A program made the translations under genes and the position numbers. A stretch of DNA of 64,000 nt from assembly GCA_013396655.1 (NCBI GenBank), contig WBMV01000146.1:45477-109476 (forward strand). The letters are read 5' to 3'. Positions 12,501 to 19,931 of this stretch are shown piece after piece (within the stretch, counting starts at the first letter, position 1; each line of letters opens with the position of its first letter). The notes under the pieces are model-generated. The model did not search any database. It was not told the origin of the DNA and saw only the letters and a list, made by a program, of their open reading frames with translations. The stretch comes from Campylorhamphus procurvoides (taxonomy: Eukaryota > Chordata > Aves > Passeriformes > Dendrocolaptidae).

Positions 12501-13915
12501 CTGGGACACAATGCTGTGGGAATGCTCTGACAGTCCAGGGAGCAGCAGCCTCAGGGCCTGGGGGTTGTTCAGTCTGTGCCTGTGTGTACGGCTGTTCCGT
12601 GGGTTTAGACCCTCTGCTGCAAGAACAGAATCACTGCTTTTTCCATCACTTGTGTACCAAGTAGAGCTGTACAGCTGGATTTAATATTCACAGAATCAGG
12701 GAATGGCTTGGGCTGGGAGGGACCTTAAAGATTATCCCGTCCCACCCCCTGCCACGGGCAGGGACACCTTCCACTGTCCCAGGGTGCTCAGAGCTCTGTC
12801 CAGCCTGGCCTTGGACACTTCCAGGGATGAAGACACGTGCTGGAAAATAACTTCCTGAGTTATATCTCACAGGAGAGCTAAACAGGGCTGGTCAAATAAC
12901 TCAGGCTCTAAGCAGAAACTGGGTTTTGCTGTCTCCGTGTGGGGACCAGGACAGTTAGACCTGGCTGTTGTTCTGAGGCACGTTGCCAAACTCCATGGCC
13001 CTGCTTGGACAGTTCAAGGTTCTCTAACAGGGGGAGTCCCACAGAGTTATCCAGGACACTCATGACAGGCTGTTGTTCCCGCAGCTCCGAGGAGCCGGAT
13101 GAGAAGAAGATGCTGGCAGAGGACGCGGCGCTGGCGTCGGCGCAGCTGATGGACGGGGACATGCAGGTGAACCAGGCGGCCTACAACTACAACGCCTGGT
13201 ACCAGGTACCTGGGGCTGGGGTTGGGGCTGGGCTGCCAGGGCAGGGGCAGGGACAGCCTGCAGGGAAATGCTGGACCAACCATCCCCCAGCAGTGCCCAG
13301 GCCACCACTGACCTGTGCCCCCAAGAGCCACATCCACGTTGTTCAGATCCATGGAAGTTTTGCTGCAGTGGTTTAATGAAAACTGGTGCTGGGACTGTGC
13401 AGGGCCTGCAGAGCTGGGATGGAGCTGAGGCACAAACCACCAGCCCCTCTGGGTAGCCGTGGTTTGGCATTGCCTAAATCCCATCAAGGTCCATTGTTCC
13501 CTGCAAAGTCAGGCCAGGAAAAATGCCCCAGGTTCCCACATGGAACTGCAGGAAGGGCAGAGTTGGAGCTGTGTCAGGGCAGGGTCAGGTGGGATCTCAG
13601 GGAAAGGTCCTTCCCCCAGAGGGTGGTGGGCACTGCCCAGGCTCCCCAGGGCAGTGGGCACGGCCCCAAGGCTGCCAGAGCTCCAGGAGGGGCTGGACAC
13701 TGGGACAGGGGGGATTGTTGGGGTGTCTGTGCAGGGCCAGGATGATCCCTCTGGGACCCTTCCATGGTCACCAGTCATGGATCCCTCCCAGCTGTCCCTG
13801 CATTCCAGGGGTGCTGGGTGGTCTGTGCTGCCTCCCCACTGACCCCTCCCCACTGTGTTTCCAGTACAACTACCAGAACGCCTGGAATTACGGACAGTAT
13901 TACCACACGACCTGA
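3205..13915 (+). CDS. PRPF39: PRPF39, pre-mRNA processing factor 39 (13 coding exons)
   Basis: The product is the vertebrate homologue of yeast Prp39. As a homodimer built of HAT (half-a-TPR) helical repeats, it associates with the U1 snRNP and helps select alternative 5' splice sites in the nucleus. The joined exons (3205-3534, 3875-4000, 4595-4713, 5433-5600, 6339-6504, 7048-7155, 9061-9225, 9534-9660, 9744-10012, 10574-10758, 11995-12069, 13085-13205, 13865-13915) give 2,010 nt with every phase compatible: 669 residues plus stop, the length I remember for human PRPF39. The acidic Ser/Glu-rich N-terminus is followed by the HAT array (for example the [26 protein letters not shown] and [10 protein letters not shown] segments) and a Tyr/Asn-rich tail ending NYGQYYHTT. 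The ATG at 3205 lies 23 bases into an exon whose acceptor is at 3180-3181, so a non-coding exon must lie upstream. FKBP3 converges on its 3' end. Confidence 0.97.
3670..3728 (-). repeat. short CR1 3' tail
   Basis: Antisense agaatcataaaatcccagat... ttggaagggaccttaaagcc, about 60 bases, just after PRPF39 coding exon 1. Confidence 0.75.
3875..4000 (+). CDS. PRPF39: PRPF39 coding exon 2
   Basis: The exon has 42 codons in phase 0 between a ccccag acceptor and a gtacgt donor. It encodes a HAT repeat with the conserved [19 protein letters not shown] segment. Confidence 0.95.
4291..4438 (+). ncRNA. candidate H/ACA box snoRNA in PRPF39 intron
   Basis: About 148 bases fold by eye into the hairpin-hinge-hairpin-tail plan. 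The 5' hairpin pairs 4296-4300 (tttgg) with 4352-4356 (ccaaa), and 4302-4306 (cagac) with 4343-4347 (gtctg). A hinge carries an ANANNA H box (acacaa, 4365-4370). The 3' hairpin pairs 4372-4377 (ctggtc) with 4426-4431 (gatcag), and 4382-4386 (tgcag) with 4415-4419 (ctgca), leaving an internal loop. ACA at 4433-4435 is followed by three bases. The 13-base distance from upper stem to ACA is close to what a pseudouridylation pocket needs. I cannot name it or its target, and the apex of the 5' hairpin is not clean. Confidence 0.5.
4595..4713 (+). CDS. PRPF39: PRPF39 coding exon 3
   Basis: The exon has 119 bp after a cttcatag acceptor and before a gtgagt donor (phase 2 exit). It encodes a HAT repeat with the [17 protein letters not shown] segment; the glycine codon is split with the next exon. 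Confidence 0.94.
5433..5600 (+). CDS. PRPF39: PRPF39 coding exon 4
   Basis: The acceptor is ttttccag and the donor gtaaag. It encodes [20 protein letters not shown] onward to YSHHFQR, with the arginine codon split. Confidence 0.95.
6339..6504 (+). CDS. PRPF39: PRPF39 coding exon 5
   Basis: The acceptor is gttgccag and the donor gtgaca. It encodes the [15 protein letters not shown] helix and a Gly/Glu-rich linker ending EDITDPAK. Total length to this point is 909 nt, phase 0. Confidence 0.94.
7048..7155 (+). CDS. PRPF39: PRPF39 coding exon 6
   Basis: The exon has 36 codons, acceptor gttctag, donor gtaagt, phase 0. It encodes [18 protein letters not shown] onward to RWTFEEA. Confidence 0.95.
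9061..9225 (+). CDS. PRPF39: PRPF39 coding exon 7
   Basis: The exon has 55 codons, acceptor cttgcag, donor gtaagg. It encodes the C-terminal HAT domain start ([13 protein letters not shown]) and the [15 protein letters not shown] repeat. Confidence 0.96.
9534..9660 (+). CDS. PRPF39: PRPF39 coding exon 8
   Basis: The acceptor is aactctag and the donor gtaagg, with a phase 1 exit through a split glycine. It encodes [19 protein letters not shown] and the following HAT helix. Confidence 0.95.
9744..10012 (+). CDS. PRPF39: PRPF39 coding exon 9
   Basis: At 269 bp this is one of the longest exons of the gene; the acceptor is ccttccag and the donor gtatgt. It encodes two HAT repeats including [15 protein letters not shown]. 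The following intron contains the C/D snoRNA. Confidence 0.95.
10095..10178 (+). ncRNA. SNORD127: C/D box snoRNA, SNORD127
   Basis: This intronic snoRNA lies between PRPF39 coding exons 9 and 10. A perfect 7-bp terminal stem (ggcaaca 10095-10101 with tgttgcc 10172-10178) encloses a C box GTGATGA (10102-10108) and a D box CTGA (10168-10171). The ten bases just upstream of the D box (gtccctctaa) are complementary to ttagagggac of 18S rRNA. The D+5 rule places 2'-O-methylation on the first G of that rRNA segment, which fits the known 18S Gm1447 assignment of human SNORD127, a PRPF39-hosted snoRNA. It would be released from the spliced intron and act in the nucleolus with fibrillarin. The box and stem evidence is direct; the name rests on host gene and target. 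Confidence 0.9.
10574..10758 (+). CDS. PRPF39: PRPF39 coding exon 10
   Basis: The acceptor is ttgcacag and the donor gtaaga, with a phase 2 exit. It encodes [20 protein letters not shown] onward to [10 protein letters not shown]. Confidence 0.95.
11995..12069 (+). CDS. PRPF39: PRPF39 coding exon 11
   Basis: This is a 75-bp exon with acceptor cccacag and donor gtagga, both flanks in phase 2. It encodes [15 protein letters not shown] and a Lys/Arg stretch. It sits directly against a large minisatellite in the next intron. Confidence 0.93.
12086..12500 (+). repeat. GC-rich minisatellite in PRPF39 intron
   Basis: This is a 30-bp unit (gggacaatgtccaggcacgg-like) repeated with variation, mixed with short (CA)n tracts. 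It starts 16 bases downstream of the coding exon 11 donor. Long open frames exist on both strands through it only because the unit length is a multiple of three. Confidence 0.9.
12691..12830 (-). repeat. CR1 LINE 3' end
   Basis: An antisense copy with gggagggaccttaaagat and gccttggacacttccaggga landmarks. Confidence 0.85.
13085..13205 (+). CDS. PRPF39: PRPF39 coding exon 12
   Basis: The acceptor is cccgcag and the donor gtacct. It encodes an acidic linker and the start of the Tyr/Asn-rich tail (NYNAWYQ). Confidence 0.93.
13268..13775. repeat. CR1 fragments in the last PRPF39 introns
   Basis: 13268-13350 is a short antisense remnant (ccatcccccagcagtgccca). 13560-13775 is a sense copy of the subfamily with gagggtggtgggcactgccc and gattgttggggtgtctgtgc. 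Confidence 0.75.
13865..13915 (+). CDS. PRPF39: PRPF39 terminal coding exon
   Basis: The exon has 17 codons including TGA at 13913-13915 after a tttccag acceptor. It encodes the tail [16 protein letters not shown]. The 3' UTR continues to at least the AATAAA at 13964. Confidence 0.94.
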   Translation, partial: YNYQNAWNYGQYYHTT

Positions 13916-13963
13916 TCCCCAGGGCGAGGAGAGTTCACTGTGCTTCGGTTTCAACAAAGATGG

Positions 13964-13969
13964 AATAAA
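13964..13969 (+). terminator. PRPF39: PRPF39 polyadenylation signal (proximal)
   Basis: AATAAA lies 49 bases after the PRPF39 stop codon, followed within 20 bases by T-rich sequence. Confidence 0.75.
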
Positions 13970-14485
13970 AAGAATTCTATTTTTCTAACTTTGGGTTGTG
14001 ACAGAACTGTTGTGCCACCTGCTTTTGGTCCTCTGCATGTGAAACGAGCTGCTGCTCACAGGGTATGTGTGAAGCAAGATTTGTGTGCTGGTAACTGATA
14101 AATGGTCTCTGTACAATTCTCATTTACCATAAATGCATTTTTTAATTCCCTGCACTAATTTATGGAGCTCCCAGAAGGACCCTGATTCCAGACTGGGTGG
14201 TGGAGCTGGGGCTGTTTGGGTTGGTTCTGGAGCCCAGGCCGTGCTGCTCCCAACCAAAGTGTCTCCACAGCTTTCCCAGCCCTGTGTCCTGCTGGGGCTG
14301 GGCCATGACCTGTTCTGCAGTCCCTGAGGGGGGCAGGAATTAACCCACGGTGCAAAACCACCTTTGTTCTTTTTCTAAAAAGCACAAACTGTGTTTGGGA
14401 TGATTTTTGTATTTAGAGTTTTTCATGTACACGGTGTGAGCAAAACCTTTTTCATTTTGATCAAAGTGATCATTCCCATTTTTGT

Positions 14486-14491
14486 AATAAA
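14486..14491 (+). terminator. possible distal PRPF39 polyadenylation signal
   Basis: A second AATAAA on the plus strand lies about 570 bases beyond the stop, after T-rich sequence and before a gtgctctg element. It could end a longer PRPF39 3' UTR. Nothing else gene-like lies in 13990-14760. Confidence 0.45.
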
Positions 14492-14920
14492 AGCAAAGAA
14501 TTCAGTAGTGCTCTGAGCCTTCTTGGATTGCCTCTGTTGGGCCAAGAGGAGGGACAGGTGGTGCTCCAAGGCAGGGCTGTGGCCGAGGTGCCTTGGGAAC
14601 GCCTGGGTCTCTGGGAGCAGAGTGCCTGACACTCGGGTGGATCCCTCTAGAGAGAATCGGAGTGGGGACAGGTAGAATTGTGCTCCACAGGAGGTGCTGC
14701 TGAAGGGAACACCCTCCAGCCCCTCTGGGCAGCTCCCTGGGACACAAAGAAGGGACGGCACGTGCAGGTACAAACTGGTTTAGTGGGGTGTCACTGTACA
14801 GCGGGCAGGGACAGCACACTCATTGCACACCGGGCCTCGCTGTCACTGCATCCCGGAGTTACAGCCCCGCCAGGGCCAGGCGGGACCATCCAGGCAGAGG
14901 GTTCCCAGCAGCACAGGGAA

Positions 14921-14975
14921 TCACTCGATGTCCACCAGCTCCACTTCAAAGAAGAGTTTGGCGTTCGGGGGGATC
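14921..14975 (-). CDS. FKBP3: FKBP3 terminal coding exon
   Basis: The acceptor is gtgctcag; it encodes [17 protein letters not shown] and a TGA complementary to 14921-14923. No canonical AATAAA was found on the minus strand below the stop; an ACTAAA variant is at 14779-14784. Confidence 0.94.
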
Positions 14976-17900
14976 CTGAGCACACGTTAAGGAAGCTCAA
15001 AAACCCAAACCCCCCAGTTCCCCCGTCCCTCCCGGGGCAGGGAGGCACCAGCTGCTCCCCTGCCTCGTGTGTCCCCAGGATGTCCCTGACCCCTTGGACC
15101 CCCTGGATTGAGCACCAGCTGCCAGGGACACACAGGGCCAGCTCCACGGACACACCATCGCTGACACACCCTGCTCCTCATTCCCATTCCTGAGTCTCCA
15201 GGTTTGGGAGTCCTGGGAAGAACAGTGTCCAGGCAGCCCTTTGGATTACAGGATTCCAGCCCCAGAGAACAAGCCCTTCCCTTCCTCCTGAAGTGCTGGG
15301 AGAAGGGAGCCTGACTAAAACACTGTGGGACTGCTCCTGCATCCTGTATTGCAGTTGTATCCCAGAACCAAACTCAACTGCTGTCCCTGCAGTTGCAGCA
15401 GGTGACTTTCCTCCTGCTTCCCTACTACACTGGTGTATCCGTGTCAGTAATAAGCACTTGGAAGCAGCTGGAATAAAAGTGCAGGTGGAAAACAGCAGGT
15501 AGTTCTGCCTGCACAAGTATTAGTCCAAAACAAAAGGACAATCCCACCCTGCAAGGGCACTGCCTTTGCTCAGTGTGAACAATCTGAGCCTGCTGTGAGT
15601 AACCCCCCATTGAATCCCTGTCCATAAGGTGCTTTACCCCCCAGCATTCCCAGGTTCCTGAGGGAGTCCATGGTTGGAAGGATACTTGGCATCGGGCTGC
15701 CCCTTCTTGCCATAGGCCCACTCGGGTTCAATTTCCAGCTGGGCCTTCTCTCCTTTGCTCATGGTCAGCAGAGCTTCATCCCACTGCAAGGACAGCACAG
15801 CATGACACAACAGCTGCATTGCCAGCCCTTCCCACGTGCTCCCAGGAGCACCCACAGTCCCACTGCTCCCACCAGCACAGGCTGTTCCAAGCCCCATCCA
15901 ACCTGGTGTGGGACACCCCTGGGACTGGGCAGCCACAGGTGCTCTGGATCAGCAGGTCCCTTTGTTCCAGAATGCTCCTGGACACCAGTGCCTCCCAGTG
16001 CTTCCCAGTGCCTGTCCCTCCCTGCCAGAGCCCACACCCAGTTCTGTGTCCCACAGGCAGCTCCCACAGGCACCATGTCCCAGCTCAAGGAAAGGCTCTG
16101 GCACCCACCAACACAGGAGACACAGAGAAACATGGACAATGCAGCTCCTGCACCGCTGGACACGAGCCAGGGACGCTACCCCCTTCCCTGTGCCAGTCCT
16201 GGCCCTCGGAAAGGCCTTTTCCCTGCTCAGCCTGGAGAAAAGGAGGCTCAGGGGGGACCTTCTGGCTCTGCAAGTCCCTGCCAGGAGGGAGAGCTGGGGG
16301 GGATCGGGCTCTGCTCCCAGGGAACAGGGACAGGAGCAGAGGAATTCCAACACCTCGGAGCAGGAGACTGACAGCAGCAGGAGGCCAGGCCTGTCCCACA
16401 GAACAGTCTGGTTTGCACACACAGGGCAATGGCACGGGGGGTGAAGGGTATGTCCTGCTGATGCAAACTCCTGCAGTGTCCCCCCTTCCCTCCACCAGGA
16501 ACAGAACAGCAGCTCAGCAACTGCACCCCAGTCATGGAATGGAACCCCAGGGGGACTCTGTCAGTGCTGTACTTACACCTCGGATCACTTTTCCTACGCC
16601 AACCTTGAAACTCAAAGGCTTGGCTGCTTTTTTCTTCTTTGAACCTGGAAGAGAGTGTGATGTTGCTTTGCTTTAACAGGGATCACATCAGCACACGCCA
16701 CGCTGCAGGACACAATTACTATTGTAAATATATATGGTAAATATATGTTCCTATAGTTTTACTATAATATTATTTTTACTATTTAGTGCTGTGCACTAAA
16801 TCATCATTCCGTGTTCAAGCTCCACCAGTGAGCATCTTTCAAACCCCAAAGGCTCATTTCTGAATTATTAGAGTTGTCAGTACAAGTTATAAACACGTCA
16901 AGGAGCCAAAAGAAGTCAATAGGGAGCATATAACTATTACGAGGAGCATTCCAGCGACTCTGGAATCCTGTTCCCTCTGCGTGTGGGACACCACTGCTGG
17001 CAAAGCCTTTCTAGTACTGTGGAATTTCACAGCCCTAAATCCTCTGATCTGCCACAGGAACACCACCAGCCTTCCCCAGAGGGGATATCGTACACCAGAG
17101 CACTCAAATCCCCCTCATTCCAGTGCCTCCATGTTTAAGGAGTTATTAGAGAAGGACACCAAGATGTTTATCTAGAGACCAAACTGCTGGTCCAAAGGAA
17201 AGGGAAGGTCCCTGAGCAGGAGCCATCCTACCCCTCAAGGACTCTCAGCACGGATTAACTCCCTGCCTTTCCCATTCCCAGGCCTGGGGAATGCCGGAGG
17301 GGAGGGCTGGCAGGATGCAGCAGTGTCACTTGACACCAGCCAGTCCTAAAATACTGCTGGGCGTTACCTCATGGAAAATCAGGACCGGAGGGGCTGCAGA
17401 GACATCCCAGCAAGGCAACAACATGGTGGGAAGCAGTTTGTCAGGAATCCCACAGAACACCCTCCAGAGGCAAACACTGCCCAGATTTGCTAAAGGAGCC
17501 CAGTTAATTCCCTCTCTGAGTATCTGCAACCAAACCCTACCAGTGTCTCTGTGTACCCATCTCTGTAGTGCCTTACTTGATTGGATATTGGTGTCGAAGA
17601 CTGTGCCATCCTGCAGCTTTCCCGTGTACCAGCAATGCACAGTGTCTCCTTTCTTCGGGAAGTTGGTTTTATCACCCTTCTTTAAAATGGATTTTGTATA
17701 CTTTGGTGGTCCCTAAGGTTATAAAAGGAGAGTTATTATGGCTGGTGAGCTAAATACTTTCAGGTGAACTGTATTCAGGAAGGAACAAGCACTTGGTTGA
17801 AGACACGCAGTGTTAGTGCAGGGTGTGTTCACGTGTTACTGCAGGGCTGGAATGTTTGGGGGCAATGCAGCACATTAAAGCAGGCTACAAACACCCCACT

Positions 17901-18745
17901 TCTTGTTATAACCAGGTTTTTTGAGAATCATGGAATCTCCTGAGTTGGATCATCCCAAGGACCATCCAGTCCAGCCCCTGGCCCTGCAGATACCCCAACA
18001 ATCCCCCCCTGTGCCCCAGAGGATCATCCAACCCCTCCTGGAGCTCTGGCAGCCTTGGGGCCGTGCCCACTGCCCTGGGGAGCCTGGGCAGTGCCCACCA
18101 CCCCCTTGGGGAAGGACCTTTCCCTGAGATCCATCCCAACCCTCACCCTGAGACAGCAGACTTAGCTAGTTTGGTTTCCCACAGGACAGACACGAGGCGG
18201 GAGCCTCACACCGACCTCCTCCACAGCCTCCTCAGCCTTCACCGCCTTCCCCTTGGCCTCCTCCGCCTTGGCCGGCTTCGCCTTCTCCGCCGCCTTCTCG
18301 GCGCCGTCCGTGCCCTTGAAGCGCTGCGGGGGAGGATGAGGAGCCACATCCCTGAGGCTGCGACCCCGGGACACCCCCGGCTCCCTCACGGCTCCCTCAC
18401 AGCCCCCCGGGCCCCACCTGCGTGTGGAAGAGCTGCGTGTAAGCCGCGATGAGCTGCTCCTTGTTGGCCGTCTTCGCCACGTTCTTCACCTGCCCCAGCA
18501 GCTTGTGCTCCGCCAGGAACTGCCACAGACACACGCCGGAGCTGTGAGAAAACCCACAAACCCTCCCCGCGCTCACGGGGCGCGCTCTGAAATCTTTATT
18601 TATTTTTTTTTTCCACACACACACACACACTCACCGCCTGAGCCGCGTGCTCCTGGAGGAATTTGATGATCTCCTTCTTGGCCAGCGCCTCGCTCCGCAG
18701 CTCCTCAGCGCTCCAGGGCTGCGCCGGGCCCGCGGCCGCCGCCAT
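14921..18745 (-). CDS. FKBP3: FKBP3, FK506-binding protein 25 (6 coding exons)
   Basis: This is a nuclear peptidyl-prolyl cis-trans isomerase (FKBP25) that binds nucleic acid and chromatin-associated partners. Joining 18745-18635, 18519-18418, 18323-18216, 17712-17577, 16644-16577, 15783-15686 and 14975-14921 in minus-strand order gives 225 residues (human 224). The first three parts make the basic tilted helix bundle ([41 protein letters not shown]) and an Ala/Lys/Glu-rich linker. The rest forms the FKBP fold, including [16 protein letters not shown], the KKKK basic insert, [22 protein letters not shown] and the terminal [10 protein letters not shown]. All phases agree. It is convergent with PRPF39 and divergent from FANCM. 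Odd point: the linker is far more Ala/Glu-rich than in mammals. Confidence 0.97.
15686..15783 (-). CDS. FKBP3: FKBP3 coding exon 6
   Basis: The acceptor is ccttgcag and the donor gtatcc, with a phase 2 exit. It encodes [20 protein letters not shown] and [10 protein letters not shown]. Confidence 0.94.
15870..16410. repeat. CR1 fragments in FKBP3 intron
   Basis: 15870-15955 is an antisense tail piece. About 16205-16410 is a sense piece from further 5' (cctggagaaaaggaggctca), less well preserved. Confidence 0.6.
16577..16644 (-). CDS. FKBP3: FKBP3 coding exon 5
   Basis: The exon is 68 bp, acceptor cttccag and donor gtaagt. It encodes [20 protein letters not shown], the basic insert characteristic of FKBP25, and ends at Arg-Gly. 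Confidence 0.94.
17577..17712 (-). CDS. FKBP3: FKBP3 coding exon 4
   Basis: The acceptor is accttag and the donor gtaagg. It encodes [19 protein letters not shown] and the [13 protein letters not shown] strand of the FKBP domain, with a phase 1 exit. Confidence 0.95.
17928..18165 (-). repeat. CR1 LINE 3' end
   Basis: A well-preserved antisense copy (agaatcatggaatctcctga ... ggaaggacctttccctgaga) in FKBP3 intron 3. Confidence 0.88.
18216..18323 (-). CDS. FKBP3: FKBP3 coding exon 3 (Ala/Lys/Glu linker)
   Basis: The exon has 36 codons from a cccgcag acceptor, encoding [17 protein letters not shown] and a repetitive acidic/basic linker. The donor is ambiguous: gtcggt after position 18216 (chosen for its better GAG context) or gtgagg after 18210, which would add Val-Gly in the same frame. 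Confidence 0.85.
18418..18519 (-). CDS. FKBP3: FKBP3 coding exon 2
   Basis: The exon has 34 codons, acceptor gtggcag and donor gtgggg. It encodes [20 protein letters not shown] and following residues; both flanks are phase 0. Confidence 0.95.
18613..18632. repeat. (CA)n microsatellite beside FKBP3 exon 1 donor
   Basis: About nine CA dinucleotides lie a few bases inside FKBP3 intron 1, next to the exon 1 donor. Confidence 0.9.
18635..18745 (-). CDS. FKBP3: FKBP3 coding exon 1
   Basis: The exon has 37 codons from the ATG at 18745 to a gtgagt-type donor that runs into a (CA)n tract. It encodes the first helices of the N-terminal bundle. The start codon lies in a TISU/YY1 element. Confidence 0.95.
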
Positions 18746-18749
18746 CTTC
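18738..18749 (-). promoter_or_regulatory. FKBP3: TISU / YY1 element at the FKBP3 start codon
   Basis: On the minus strand GAAGATGGCGGC matches the TISU consensus SAASATGGCGGC exactly, with the ATG being the FKBP3 start. TISU combines a YY1 site with a translation initiator for mRNAs with very short 5' UTRs, so transcription probably starts only a few bases upstream. Confidence 0.75.
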
Positions 18750-19498
18750 CCACCCGCCCTCTGCTGCCACTCCTCCCAAAAGGAGGGCCCGGCAGGGAGA
18801 AGGGAGGGCCAGGGAAACTCTGGGAGGAGAAAGGGAGGGCTGGGAAAACGCTGGGAGGAGAAAATGAGGGTTAAGTCGCCTCCCTGCCCTCACTGTCTCC
18901 CTCGGGCGATGAGGGAGGGAGGGACAAAATGGCGCCGCCCCGGGGTGGGATAGAAACGCCCTGAGGGAGGGGAAAAAGGGGAAGCAGCGGGATTTTCCTC
19001 AGGCGATGAGGGAAAAGGGAGGGCCAGGAAAACGCTGGGAGGAGAAAGGGAGGGCTGGGAAAACGCTGGGAGGAGAAAATGAGGGTTAAGTCGCCTCCCT
19101 GCCCTCACTGTCTCCCTCGGGCGATGAGGGAGGGAGGGACAAAATGGCGCCGCCCCGGGGTGGGATAGAAACGCCCTGAGGGAGGGGAAAAAGGGGAAGC
19201 AGCGGGATTTTCCTCAGGCGATGAGGGAAAAGGGAGGGCCAGGCAACCGCCGAGGGAGAAGGGGAGGGCCGGGAGGCGGCCAAGCCGCCTCCCATCCCTC
19301 CCCTTCACCCTCGGGCAGTGACGCTGAGGGAGGGACAAAATGGCGCCGCCCTGAGGGGAGAGGCGAGAGAGCGGAATTCCTTTCAGGTTTAACGGAGCCG
19401 GGAGCTCTCTCAGGGCTAAAGGGAGTGGCAAACCGCTCTCCCATCCGCCCCTTTTCTCCTCCTCCGGCGGCGTTTTCAAGCGGCCCCGAAATGGGAGG
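18746..19498. promoter_or_regulatory. bidirectional FKBP3/FANCM promoter region
   Basis: A 753-bp CpG- and purine-rich interval separates the divergent FKBP3 and FANCM start codons; there is no TATA box. Three aaaatggcgcc motifs resemble YY1 (AAnATGGCG) and overlap a TGGCGCC E2F-like core. Long open frames on both strands here are compositional. Confidence 0.75.
18799..19360. repeat. 215-bp tandem duplication in the FKBP3-FANCM bidirectional promoter
   Basis: Copies at about 18799-19013 and 19014-19228 are nearly identical (offset 215 bp; 214 at the left edge). A third, diverged partial copy extends to about 19360. Each copy carries gacaaaatggcgccgcc, with the core at 18926, 19141 and 19337, plus G/A-rich gagggaggga blocks. 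The array fills most of the gap between the two divergent start codons. Confidence 0.88.
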
Positions 19499-19502
19499 AT
19501 GA
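19491..19502 (+). promoter_or_regulatory. FANCM: 3-codon uORF overlapping the FANCM start
   Basis: ATG GGA GGA TGA begins 8 bases before the FANCM ATG, and its stop overlaps that start (ATGA). The upstream ATG has G at -3 and G at +4, a strong context, so if transcribed it could regulate FANCM translation through leaky scanning or re-initiation. Confidence 0.55.
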
Positions 19503-19931
19503 GCGGCGGGCGGCAGCGCACTCTGCCTCACGTGTGGGGGGCTCCGGCGGCCGAGGCCGAGCAGGAGCGGCCCGGCGATGGTGGTGGCAGCGATGAGGAG
19601 CTCCTGGAAGCGGCGGCAGCGGCGGATCCCAGCCCTGTGGAAGGTTTCAGCGAGGCGGCGGGGTCCATATGGATCTACCCCACCAACCTGCCCGTGCGGC
19701 CCTACCAGGAGCGCATGGCCGGGGCGGCGCTGCTGGCCAACACCCTGGTGTGCCTGCCCACGGGGCTCGGGAAGACCTTCGTGGCCGCCGTGGTTATGTA
19801 TAATTTCTACCGCTGGTTCCCCTCCGGCAAGGTGCTGTTCCTCGCCCCGACCAAGCCGCTGGTGGCCCAGCAGATGGAGGCGTGTGCCCGCGTCATGGGC
19901 ATCCCCGGCAGGCACATGGCCGAGCTCACAG
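19499..19931 (+). CDS. FANCM: FANCM exon 1
   Basis: The exon has 144 codons plus one base; donor gtacgc. It encodes an Ala/Glu/Asp-rich N-tail, the Q-motif-like [13 protein letters not shown] and Walker A LPTGLGKT. Confidence 0.94.

Noticed and set aside
11853..12509. 218-codon minus-strand frame rich in Cys, Val and Pro
   Set aside because: It is a translation of the 30-bp minisatellite, open because the unit is a multiple of three.
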